Shown piece after piece: positions 43,365-51,211 of a stretch of DNA of 64,000 bases (within the stretch, counting starts at the first letter, position 1; each line of letters begins with the position of its first letter). The stretch is from Streptomyces sp. NBC_00536 (GTDB taxonomy: Bacteria > Actinomycetota > Actinomycetes > Streptomycetales > Streptomycetaceae), in the NCBI RefSeq assembly GCF_036346295.1, contig NZ_CP107819.1, positions 3,968,001-4,032,000 on the forward strand, in the 5' to 3' direction. The notes under the pieces are model-generated. The model saw only the letters and a program-made list of their open reading frames with translations, did no database searches and had not been told where the DNA came from. The position numbers were made by a program, and so were the translations under genes.

Positions 43365-43769
43365 TCAGGTGCGGTCGATGTGGACGCTGGTGGATTTCAC
43401 CCGGGCCGTGGCCTGCATTCCGACCTCCAGCCCCAATTCCTCGACGGCTTCCCGGGTCAGCAGGGAAACCAGCCGGTGCGGGCCCGCCTGGATTTCCACC
43501 TGGGCTGCCACGTCGCCGAGTTTCACGGCCGTGATGATGCCCGGAAAGGAGTTCCGGACGGAGCTGTGGACCGGCTCGTCCTCGTCCTGGTCCCGGTGCG
43601 CGAGGTCAGCCGCGAACGCCGCCAGGTCGCGGCCGTCGATGAGCCGGCGCCCCGAGCCGTCGGGGCCCTCGCGATAGGTGGGGACCTTGCCCGCGTCGGC
43701 CCAGCGCCGGGCGGTGTCCGTACTGACGCCCAGCAGGCGCGCGGCCTGACCCACGGTGTAGTGCTGCAT
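43365..43769 (-). CDS. HTH-TOBE molybdate-responsive regulator
   Basis: 134 residues. An excisionase/MerR-like helix-turn-helix (HYTVGQAARLLGVSTDTARRWA) is followed by a TOBE/Mop molybdate-binding domain (SVRNSFPGIITAVKLGDVAAQ ending VKSTSVHID). It likely senses molybdate and controls the transporter directly downstream, with which it is almost contiguous. The ATG at 43769 has AAGG upstream; a GTG three codons earlier is the alternative. It diverges from the Mop protein gene. Confidence 0.85.
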   Translation of the reverse strand: MQHYTVGQAARLLGVSTDTARRWADAGKVPTYREGPDGSGRRLIDGRDLAAFAADLAHRDQDEDEPVHSSVRNSFPGIITAVKLGDVAAQVEIQAGPHRLVSLLTREAVEELGLEVGMQATARVKSTSVHIDRT

Positions 43770-43911
43770 GTGCCACACCTTAGGGAGGAAAACCCGGCAT
43801 CTGCAATGCGACCGAATTGTGGTGACATCCGGCCGGGCGAAAATGCCAACCCGTGAAGACCATTCGCCTTGCGGATGAGACCGGCTCCGCGCGCCGCGGG
43901 ACGTACGCGGC

Positions 43912-43917
43912 TAGCGT
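43912..43917 (+). promoter_or_regulatory. -10 element of the Mop gene
   Basis: TAGCGT lies 59 bp before the ATG at 43977, in the 207-bp region shared with the divergent HTH-TOBE regulator. No confident -35 was found. Confidence 0.35.
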
Positions 43918-43976
43918 GATCGATATTGCGGTCCAAAGGCCGCTTTCCCCCACCGAGCAGAGTGAGGCGTCACTTC

Positions 43977-44393
43977 ATGAGCCTGAGCATCCGCAACCAG
44001 ATCCCCGGCACCATCACCTCCGTCACGGCCGGCGAAGCCATGTCCACGGTGAAGGTCCGCCTGGTGGGCGGTCAGGACATCACCGCCGCGATCACCACCG
44101 ACGCCGTCAAGGACCTCGGTTTCGCCGAGGGCACCGCCGTCAAGGCGCTCGTGAAGTCCACCGAGGTCTCCCTCGCGACCGCCCCGGTCGAGGGCATCTC
44201 CATCCGCAACCAGATCGCGGGCACCGTCACCGACGTCGCGACCGGTGGCGCCATGGGCTCCGTCAAGGTCTCCGTCGAGGGCGGCGAGCTGACCGCCGCG
44301 ATCACCAAGGACGCCGTCGAGGCCCTCGGCCTGACCGCCGGTTCCTCCGTCGTCGCGCTGATCAAGTCGACCGAGATCTCCCTCTCCGTCTGA
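43977..44393 (+). CDS. Molbindin, two tandem Mop domains
   Basis: 138 residues made of two near-identical Mop repeats: SIRNQIPGTITSVTAGEAMS ending LVKSTEVSL, then SIRNQIAGTVTDVATGGAMG ending LIKSTEISL. Mop proteins form oligomers that store or buffer molybdate and tungstate in the cytoplasm. The ATG at 43977 has GAGG upstream. It belongs to the molybdate module with the divergent regulator and transporter. Confidence 0.92.
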   Translation: MSLSIRNQIPGTITSVTAGEAMSTVKVRLVGGQDITAAITTDAVKDLGFAEGTAVKALVKSTEVSLATAPVEGISIRNQIAGTVTDVATGGAMGSVKVSVEGGELTAAITKDAVEALGLTAGSSVVALIKSTEISLSV

Positions 44394-44402
44394 TCACCGG
44401 GT

Positions 44403-44915
44403 TCAGTCCCGGGCGGGCTCGGCCGTGTCGCCCGCGCCGGAGCGGAAGCGGGCGACGGCGGCGCTCGTCGCGACGAGGCCGTGCAGCGGTTCGCCCACGA
44501 TGCGCCCGGCCAGTTCGGCGGCCAGCGCGACGACGTCACCGTGGAGTTCCGTCTCGGCGGCCAGCCGCTCGGCGGCGATCCGTTCACGGGCGGCGGCGGT
44601 CATCGCCTCCCGTTCCCGCACCCCTTCGGCCCGGATCCCGGCCAGCAGCACCGTGCCCTGTTCCACGGCTTCCTGGCGCGACCGCGCGGCATCGTGCCGC
44701 GCTTCGGCGATCTCCTGGAGGTACTGGCCGAGGATCCGGGACGCTTCCGCGGCGGTCTCCTGGGAACGCTCCATGCCCCCGTCGATCGCGTCCGCCCGCT
44801 CGGCGAGCACCCGGTTGACGCGGGGCAGCAGAACGGCCGCGAGGAACCCGAACACGGTGAGGAACGCGACCGCTCCGACCGACAGCTCCAGCCACTTCGG
44901 TATGAGAATGTCCAT
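44403..44915 (-). CDS. Orphan ATP synthase b-subunit-like protein
   Basis: 170 residues from the ATG at 44915. A single N-terminal membrane helix (WLELSVGAVAFLTVFGFLAAVL) is followed by a long charged coiled-coil helix (RVNRVLAERADAIDGGMERSQ through ERLAAETELHGDV), the layout of the F0 b subunit. None of the other ATP synthase genes are near, so it is not part of the atp operon. It may be a paralogue that assembles into a variant stator or an unrelated membrane-tethered coiled-coil protein. Confidence 0.8.
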   Translation of the reverse strand: MDILIPKWLELSVGAVAFLTVFGFLAAVLLPRVNRVLAERADAIDGGMERSQETAAEASRILGQYLQEIAEARHDAARSRQEAVEQGTVLLAGIRAEGVREREAMTAAARERIAAERLAAETELHGDVVALAAELAGRIVGEPLHGLVATSAAVARFRSGAGDTAEPARD

Positions 44916-45084
44916 GATCGGAGCGTACGGTGCCGCTGATCCCAACTCGGCGGCGGGTCAGGCGAATTGAGGAGAGCGGCCACCGCATCCGGGAGGGGCG
45001 CCCGGGGCGTCGGCCCGCGGTGCGGGGAAGTGTCGGAGCGTGACGATATGCTGGCGTTTCTTTGCTGCCGGGGGGTGCAAGCAG

Positions 45085-47895
45085 GTGGAGTTCAGGCTGC
45101 TCGGATCGGTGTCCGTCGCGAGTGAGGCCGGGGACCTTCCGCTCGGGCCCGCCAAGCGGACCAGCCTGCTGGCCGCGTTGCTGCTGCGGCCCAACCATCC
45201 CGTTCCGCTGCGGCAGCTCACCGCCTCGCTGTGGGACGGCGAGCCCCCGGCGCGCGCACGCAGCGTGATACAGGGGCACGTGTCCCGGCTGCGCACCCTG
45301 CTGGACACCGTCGAAGCCGGCTCGTTCGGCGTGGAGTTGGCCACCCAGGGCGCGGCTTACGTGCTGCGGATGCCGGAGGCGCTGCTGGACGCGCACCGCT
45401 TCGAGGAGATGGTCACGCGGGCCCAGGGGCAGTGTTCGGTCGGGGATTCCGTGGTCATGTACCAGGAGGCCCTGGCCCTGTGGCGCGGGCCCGCGCTGAC
45501 CGGCGTGCACCCCACCCCGCCGCTGCAGCTGGCCGCGGACGCGCTGGAGGAGCTGCGGCTCACCACGGTGGAACACCTGGCCGCCGGGTACGGGCGGCTC
45601 GGCGCCCACGCGCAGGCCGCGGCCGTGCTGCGCGCCGAGGCCGGCGCCCACCCGCTGCGCGAATCGCTGGCCGCCGCGCTGGTGACGGCCCTGCGGCGGG
45701 CCGGGCGGCGTTCGGAGGCGCTGGACTGGTTCCACCACACCCGGCGCCTGCTCGCCGAGGAGCTCGGCGTCGATCCCGGGGACGAGCTGAGCGACGCCTA
45801 CGCGGCGGCCCTGCGCGGCCAGAGCTGCGAGACCGGGCAGAGCGGCCCCGGCGCGCGGAGCGGCGCCGAGGACCACGGCGGGCGCACCGGCGCCGCGCGC
45901 GAGGGGGCGTACGCCCCGCCCCGGATCCCGGCCCCGCGCACCCGGTACGCCGACACCCTCGACCTGATGCCCCGCCCGCCGCGCGGCTTCCACGGGCGCG
46001 AGGCGGAGCTGGCCGCGCTGTCCGGGGCCACCGCCGCGGAGGCCCCCGTATGCCTGGTCACCGGGCCCGCCGGGGTCGGCAAGAGCGCCCTCGTGGTCCA
46101 TTGGGCGCACCTGCACCAGGACCGGTTCCCGGACGGCCGCCTCCACGCCGACCTGCGCGGTTTCAGCGACACCGGCGAGGCCGCGCCGCTCGACGTGCTG
46201 CGGGAGTTCCTGCTGGCGCTGGGCGTCGAGCCGCTGCGCCTGCCGGAAACGGTGACCCGTGCCGCAGCCCTGTTCCGCTCGCTGACCGCGGGCCGCCGGC
46301 TGCTGATCGTCCTCGACAACGTGCGCGCCTCGGAGCAGGTGCGTCCGCTGCTGCCGGGCGGGAGCGAGTGCGTCACCGTCGTCACCAGCCGCCACCGGCT
46401 GCGCGGCCTGATCGCCTCGGACGCGGCCCGCCCGGTCCCGCTCGGCGTCCTGGGACCGGAGGACGGTACGGCGCTGCTCGCCGCGGTGCTCGGCACGGAC
46501 CGGGTGCACACCGAGCCGTTGGCCGCCCGGCAGCTGGCCCGGCTGTGCGACGGGCTGCCCCTCGCGCTGCGGGTCGCCGCGGCCCGGCTCGCGGACCAGC
46601 CGCACCTGAGCCTGACGGCCATGGCGGCGGAACTCTCGGACACCACGCGCAGGCTGGGCCTGCTCGACGCCGAGGACACGGGCGTCCGCGCCGCCCTGCA
46701 CCTGTCGGTGCGCCGCCTCCCGCCGGGCGCCGCGCACCAGCTCGCCCACCTCGGCCGCCACCCCGGCACGCACATCGACCGTGATGTGGCGGCGGCCCTG
46801 GCGGGCACCGGTCCGGCGGAGGCGGAGGCGGCCCTCGACCAGCTCGCCGCCGCCCACCTGCTGACGTACGGCGCGCCGGGGCGGTGGGTGCTGCACGATC
46901 TCGTACGGCTCTACGCGCGCGACATGGAGACCGGCCCGGAGGCACTGCCGCGGCTGCTGGACCTCTACATCGCCACCGGCCTCGCGGCGGCCGGGGCCGC
47001 GGAGCGGGACGGTACGCCGTGCTTCGCGACGCCCGCGGACTTCGGCCGGCCCCAGGAGGTACGGGAGTTCCGCGACCGCGACGAGGCGATGGCCTGGTAC
47101 ACGGCGCAGCGCGAGGACCTGGCCCTCGCCGCGGCGGCGGCGCACGCCGCCGGGCTGCACGGCCGGGCCTGGCGGATCGTGCTGTCCCTGTGGCCGCTGA
47201 TGGTGTGGCGGGTCCTCGACGGCTGGGCCCCGCTCCTGCGCACGGCCCTCGACTCGGCCCGGGCCGACGAGGACCCGCACGGCCAGTCCCGGGTCCTCGC
47301 CCTCCTCGGCTGGGTGCTGACCGAGGAGGGGCGGCCCGAGGAGGCCATGGCGCACCTCGAAGCCGCCTGCCTGCTGGCCGCCCGGGCGGGCGACCGCGGC
47401 GCTCAGGCCACCGCGCTGGTCAACCTGTCCCTGGCGCGGGCCGCGCTCGGCGAACTCGACGTGGCGGCGCGGGGGTGCGTACGGGCCGCCGAACTGGCCC
47501 GTGAGGCCGGTGACCCGGCCACCGAACGCCTCGCGCTCTACCACCTGTCCCGGCACCAGCTCGGCTCCGGGGAGTGGCGCGAGGCCCTGGAGAGCACCAC
47601 GGCCGCGGGGGCCGTCCGGGCCCCGGCCGCGGAGTCCCCGACGCGGGTGCTGCTGCTCGCCGCGACCGGGGAGGCGCTGGTGGCGCTCGGCGAGCGGACC
47701 GAGGGCATCCGGTGCCTGGACGAGGCCGCGCGGGCGGCCGAATCGTCCGGCTTCGACGAGGGCGCGGAGCGGGCGCTCGGCGCGCTGCTCCAGCTGTCGG
47801 ACACCGATGCGGGCGACGGGGCTCGCGGGGTGGACGGGACGGCGTACCGGGCCCGGTACGCCGAGGTGGCCGCGCGCCAGACCGTACGGGCGTGA
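45085..47895 (+). CDS. AfsR-like SARP regulator (BTAD, NB-ARC, TPR)
   Basis: 936 residues from a GTG with GGGGGG upstream. Winged-helix domain (VEFRLLGSVSVASEAGDLPL), BTAD to ~250, NB-ARC with P-loop GPAGVGKSALV and Walker B LLIVLDNVRAS, a winged helix (GRWVLHDLVRLYAR) and C-terminal TPRs. It is followed 142 bp later by an 80-residue lipoprotein whose upstream region has 11-bp repeats. This arrangement recalls afsR and its small downstream target afsS in S. coelicolor, though the small protein here is a lipoprotein and not AfsS. Confidence 0.88.
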   Translation: MEFRLLGSVSVASEAGDLPLGPAKRTSLLAALLLRPNHPVPLRQLTASLWDGEPPARARSVIQGHVSRLRTLLDTVEAGSFGVELATQGAAYVLRMPEALLDAHRFEEMVTRAQGQCSVGDSVVMYQEALALWRGPALTGVHPTPPLQLAADALEELRLTTVEHLAAGYGRLGAHAQAAAVLRAEAGAHPLRESLAAALVTALRRAGRRSEALDWFHHTRRLLAEELGVDPGDELSDAYAAALRGQSCETGQSGPGARSGAEDHGGRTGAAREGAYAPPRIPAPRTRYADTLDLMPRPPRGFHGREAELAALSGATAAEAPVCLVTGPAGVGKSALVVHWAHLHQDRFPDGRLHADLRGFSDTGEAAPLDVLREFLLALGVEPLRLPETVTRAAALFRSLTAGRRLLIVLDNVRASEQVRPLLPGGSECVTVVTSRHRLRGLIASDAARPVPLGVLGPEDGTALLAAVLGTDRVHTEPLAARQLARLCDGLPLALRVAAARLADQPHLSLTAMAAELSDTTRRLGLLDAEDTGVRAALHLSVRRLPPGAAHQLAHLGRHPGTHIDRDVAAALAGTGPAEAEAALDQLAAAHLLTYGAPGRWVLHDLVRLYARDMETGPEALPRLLDLYIATGLAAAGAAERDGTPCFATPADFGRPQEVREFRDRDEAMAWYTAQREDLALAAAAAHAAGLHGRAWRIVLSLWPLMVWRVLDGWAPLLRTALDSARADEDPHGQSRVLALLGWVLTEEGRPEEAMAHLEAACLLAARAGDRGAQATALVNLSLARAALGELDVAARGCVRAAELAREAGDPATERLALYHLSRHQLGSGEWREALESTTAAGAVRAPAAESPTRVLLLAATGEALVALGERTEGIRCLDEAARAAESSGFDEGAERALGALLQLSDTDAGDGARGVDGTAYRARYAEVAARQTVRA

Positions 47896-47922
47896 GCGCC
47901 CCGTGTGACGCGTGATCCGAGG

Positions 47923-47955
47923 ACGTCAGCGGAACGTCAGCGTCGCGTGATCACC
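47923..47955 (+). promoter_or_regulatory. 11-bp direct repeats (SARP-type operator) before the small lipoprotein
   Basis: ACGTCAGCGGA (47923-47933) and ACGTCAGCGTC (47934-47944) are followed in phase by a weak GCGTGATCACC. The GTCAGC core is the same as in the repeats before the DrrAB exporter. Confidence 0.5.
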
Positions 47956-48037
47956 ACGCCAGCGCTCCCCGGCACAGTGGTGAACGCACGGGCGGCCCCT
48001 AACCCGTGCCGACCCTTGAGAACCGGGGAGTTCCCTC

Positions 48038-48280
48038 ATGCGCACCACCCGCCGACGCACCGCGACCCTGGTCGCCACCGTCACGGCCGGGCTCGCGCTG
48101 GCGCTGACCGCATGCGGCGGCCCGGGGAACACGGGGTCCGCGGCGGCGGATCCCGGCACGGACAAGGGCGCGGACCGCGCGGACCGGACGGCTTCGCCCG
48201 GCGCCGCGGGCGGTGCTTCGGCGGCGGGCGCGGGTGTACAGGACGCCCGCGTTCCGTCGTCGGGTGCCGTCACCCCCTGA
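48038..48280 (+). CDS. Small lipoprotein (80 aa)
   Basis: 80 residues with an arginine-rich start, a hydrophobic core and a lipobox LTAC, then a low-complexity alanine/glycine/serine tail. The mature part has no recognised fold and is probably an extended surface tether or signalling peptide. GGGGAG precedes the ATG. It lies downstream of an AfsR-like gene, with SARP-type repeats between them, and ends in a U-tract terminator. Confidence 0.7.
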   Translation: MRTTRRRTATLVATVTAGLALALTACGGPGNTGSAAADPGTDKGADRADRTASPGAAGGASAAGAGVQDARVPSSGAVTP

Positions 48281-48321
48281 ACCCTCCGGGCCCCCCCGCC
48301 ACCCCCGACGGTCCCCGGAGT

Positions 48322-48368
48322 CCGCACACCCCCTGGCCGGCCAACGGCCCAGGGGGTGTGCGGTTTTT
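48322..48368 (+). terminator. Intrinsic terminator with U-tract
   Basis: A 15-bp perfect stem (CCGCACACCCCCTGG and complement, 48322-48336/48349-48363) is followed by TTTTT, which is unusual for this genome. Confidence 0.85.
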
Positions 48369-48390
48369 CGCGTCACGTCACGCGACGGCG

Positions 48391-49326
48391 TCACGCGACG
48401 GCCGGGTCCAGGGAGTCGATGTCCTCCATGAAGCTCAGCATCCGGGCGTTGACCAGCTCGGGGTGGTCGATCTGCGGCCCGTGCCCGGTGGCGGCGACGA
48501 TCTCGGCCCGCGCGCCCGGGATCACCCGCGGCACCCGCTCCACCTGCCGCTTCGGGTGCACGAGCAGGCTGCGCTTGCCCATGATCAGGTAGAACGGCGT
48601 CCGGATCGAGCCCAGTTCCGCGTCCGACAGCGGCAGCGGGGCGGGCCGGCGGATCCGGAAGGCGCGCACGCCGGCCTGGACCCAGGCGCGCAGTTCCGGG
48701 ACGACGAGCACCGGCTGCTCCAGCCAGGACGCCAGCCGCGGCCGCAGCGCCTTGGGCGCGAAGGTGGCGAAGAGGCTGACGAAGATCCAGACGAAGAACC
48801 GCAAGCCGACCTTCTCCAGGCCGCCCGGGTCGAGGGCCGTGACGGAGGCGAGCCGCCCGGGCCTGCGGTGCGCCATGTTGATGACCAGCCAGCCTCCGTA
48901 GGAGGAGCCGACCAGGTGCACCCGGTCGAGGCCGAGCGCGTCGAGGGCTTCGTCGAGCCACTGGGCGGCGCGCTCGGGCTGCCACATCACCTCGCGCTGC
49001 ACGCTGCGGCCGGGGTCGCCCGGGGTGTCGAGGGCGTAGACGGGGCGGTCGGCGCTGAGCGCGGCGGTGTTGGGGTACCACTGCGCGGAACAGCCGCCGG
49101 AGCCGTGGATCAGGACCACAGGCGTACGGGACGCGGCGGCGGGGTCCGTGGGGCCGTACCGGTAGACGTGCGTGGTGCCGAAGCTCGTCTCCACGTCGGT
49201 CTCGGAGCGCGCGGGCGCGCCCAGGGCGTAGACGGCGTCGCAGGCGGCGAAGTAGCGGTCGCGCAGGGTGTCGTTGACGTAGCGGCCGATGTCGCGGCGG
49301 ACGCGGGTGGTCGTGGTGTCGGACAC
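48391..49326 (-). CDS. Alpha/beta-fold hydrolase
   Basis: 311 residues from a GTG with GGAGGT upstream. The oxyanion segment is IHGSGGCSAQWYP, the nucleophile elbow GSSYGG has the catalytic serine at residue 142, and the histidine is in AATGHGPQIDHPE. Several hydrophobic stretches in the lid (LRFFVWIFVSLFATFAP) suggest a lipid-like or bulky substrate. It diverges from a TetR regulator across a clear operator, so that regulator probably represses it. Confidence 0.88.
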   Translation of the reverse strand: MSDTTTTRVRRDIGRYVNDTLRDRYFAACDAVYALGAPARSETDVETSFGTTHVYRYGPTDPAAASRTPVVLIHGSGGCSAQWYPNTAALSADRPVYALDTPGDPGRSVQREVMWQPERAAQWLDEALDALGLDRVHLVGSSYGGWLVINMAHRRPGRLASVTALDPGGLEKVGLRFFVWIFVSLFATFAPKALRPRLASWLEQPVLVVPELRAWVQAGVRAFRIRRPAPLPLSDAELGSIRTPFYLIMGKRSLLVHPKRQVERVPRVIPGARAEIVAATGHGPQIDHPELVNARMLSFMEDIDSLDPAVA

Positions 49327-49373
49327 GGTGGCACCTCCAGGAGATCGGTTCTTCGTGACCTTCGCGGCCTTCG

Positions 49374-49411
49374 TGATACGACCGTACCACGATCTTGGTA
49401 CAGCGGTATCA
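49374..49411. promoter_or_regulatory. TetR operator between hydrolase and TetR gene
   Basis: TGATACGACCGTACCA (49374-49389) and TGGTACAGCGGTATCA (49396-49411) form an inverted repeat with 13 of 16 positions matched across a 6-base centre. It sits midway between the two divergent starts. Confidence 0.7.
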
Positions 49412-49481
49412 TGAAAAAGGGACCGCGGCCCACGCGGCCCCTCACCCCCACCCCTCACCTACAGGCGGAGACACCCCCAAC

Positions 49482-50105
49482 ATGCCGAAGCGCGTGGACC
49501 ACGAGGAACGGCGCACCCAGATCGCCGAAGCGCTCGTCCGGGTCGCCGGACGCCGCGGACTGCACGCCGTCGGCATGCGCGACGTGGCGGCCGAGGCCGG
49601 GGTGTCGCTCCGGCTCGTGCAGTACTACTTCGAGACCAAGGAGAAGCTCCTCCTCTACGGACTCCAGCACCTCACCGACCGCTTCACGGCGCGCGTCGGC
49701 GCCCGCCTCGCCGCCGCGGGCCCCGCCCCCGGCCCGCGCGCAGCCGCCGAGGCCCTGATCCTCGCCTCGCTCCCCACCGACCCGGAGAGCCGCACCTTCC
49801 ACCTGCTCTACAGCTCCTACGCGATCCTGTCCGTGACCGACGAGGCGCTGGCCGCCCAGCCGTTCATCGCCAACCCCGACGCCGCCGAGGACGCGCTGAC
49901 CGGCCTGATCCGCGCGGCACAGGACACCGGGCAGGCCGATCCGGACGCCGACGCGCGCACCGAGGCGATCAGCCTGCTCGCCATGGCCGCGACCCTGGGC
50001 ACCAGCATCCTGGTGGGCCAGCGGGGCCCCGAGTCGGCCGTCGCGGTCCTGCGCCACCACCTCGACCGGATCTTCACTCCCCGCCGCTCCGCGTCAGCGT
50101 CTTGA
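49482..50105 (+). CDS. TetR-family transcriptional regulator
   Basis: 207 residues. The helix-turn-helix is VRVAGRRGLHAVGMRDVAAEAGVS with recognition helix LRLVQYYFETKEKL; the rest is the helical ligand-binding domain. It diverges from the hydrolase gene with an operator between them. Its 3' end overlaps the convergent serine hydrolase by 32 bp. Confidence 0.9.
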   Translation: MPKRVDHEERRTQIAEALVRVAGRRGLHAVGMRDVAAEAGVSLRLVQYYFETKEKLLLYGLQHLTDRFTARVGARLAAAGPAPGPRAAAEALILASLPTDPESRTFHLLYSSYAILSVTDEALAAQPFIANPDAAEDALTGLIRAAQDTGQADPDADARTEAISLLAMAATLGTSILVGQRGPESAVAVLRHHLDRIFTPRRSASAS

Positions 50106-51144
50106 GGACGCGCTCGCGCAGCGGGGCGATCCGGGTGCGGGCGGCGGCCCCGTCGTGGACGGCGTTGGCCGTGATGACCACGTACCGCCCGGCGGCGGGC
50201 GCGAGGAACAGGCTGGCCCCGGTGAAACCGTGGTGGTGGGCCACGGCGCCCCCGGCCCCCACGATCCACCCCAGCCCCCGGTGCAGGCCGGGATCGATCT
50301 CCGCGACGGGGACCAGGCTCGCGGCCAGCCAGTCGCCGAGCGGGCTGCCCGGACCCGCCGACAGCAGGTGCTCCGCATAGGTCGCGAGGTCCGCTGCGGG
50401 CGCGAACACCCCCGCGTGCCCGGCGACATCGCCCATCGCCGCCGCGTTCTCGTCGTGCACCGCGCCCCACAGCCGGTCGTGGCCGTCGCGGTGCTCGGTC
50501 GGCGCGACCTCGGGGGACTGGGCGAGCGGGCCGTAGGCTGTACGGTCCATGCCCAGCCCGGCCCAGAACGCGGCGGCGAGCCGGTCCAGCGGCTCTCTGT
50601 GCACATGGGCGAGGGCCAGGCCGAGCAGCACGTACCCCCGGTTGATGTAGCGGTGGGTGCCCGGGATGTTCTCCAGGGGCTCGCGGCAGATCAGCTCGTG
50701 CAGCGGGCGCTCGGTCAGGTCGTACAGGTCGAAGCGGGTGGCCGCGCGCAGGCCGGAGGTGTGCGAGAGCAGCTGCCGCACCGTGGTCCGGGCCCCGGAC
50801 AGGTGGCCGAGGCCCTCGTCCATCGGCGGCAGGAACTCCCGTACGGGCGCGTCCAGGTCCAGCAGCCCCGCCGCCACGGCGCGGCCGACGAGCGGCCAGG
50901 TCGCGGTGACCTTGGTGAGGGACGCGATGTCATAGACGGTGTGCTCGTCGGGGGTCCGCGGGTTGGTGAACGGGGAGACCACCCCGGCCGACAGGACCGT
51001 ACGGTCCCCCGCGGCCGTGCCGCAGACCACCACTCCGCCCGGGGCCGCCCCGTCGGCGACGACCTCCTCCAGCGCCTCCCGCAGCCCGTGCACGTCGGCG
51101 GCCGTGAAGGGGATGGATGCGGGTGCGGGTGCGATCTCGTTCAT
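50074..51144 (-). CDS. Serine hydrolase of the beta-lactamase/penicillin-binding family
   Basis: 356 residues from the ATG at 51144. The SxxK motif is SLTK (Ser75, Lys78), the tyrosine motif is RYINRGY and the third box is HHHGFTG. No signal peptide is visible, so an intracellular esterase or amide hydrolase of the class C/EstB type is more likely than a secreted beta-lactamase. It overlaps the TetR gene tail to tail. Confidence 0.87.
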   Translation of the reverse strand: MNEIAPAPASIPFTAADVHGLREALEEVVADGAAPGGVVVCGTAAGDRTVLSAGVVSPFTNPRTPDEHTVYDIASLTKVTATWPLVGRAVAAGLLDLDAPVREFLPPMDEGLGHLSGARTTVRQLLSHTSGLRAATRFDLYDLTERPLHELICREPLENIPGTHRYINRGYVLLGLALAHVHREPLDRLAAAFWAGLGMDRTAYGPLAQSPEVAPTEHRDGHDRLWGAVHDENAAAMGDVAGHAGVFAPAADLATYAEHLLSAGPGSPLGDWLAASLVPVAEIDPGLHRGLGWIVGAGGAVAHHHGFTGASLFLAPAAGRYVVITANAVHDGAAARTRIAPLRERVLKTLTRSGGE

Positions 51145-51211
51145 CTGCGCCTCCGGTGCGGTGGGTGCGATGCGTCCGGATCCTGTCGCCGGGCGCATTC
51201 CACCCTGGCCA

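Noticed and set aside
50074..51144. Antibiotic-resistance beta-lactamase
   Set aside because: The SxxK/YxN motifs fit many esterases of this fold, and there is no signal peptide, which a protective beta-lactamase would need.
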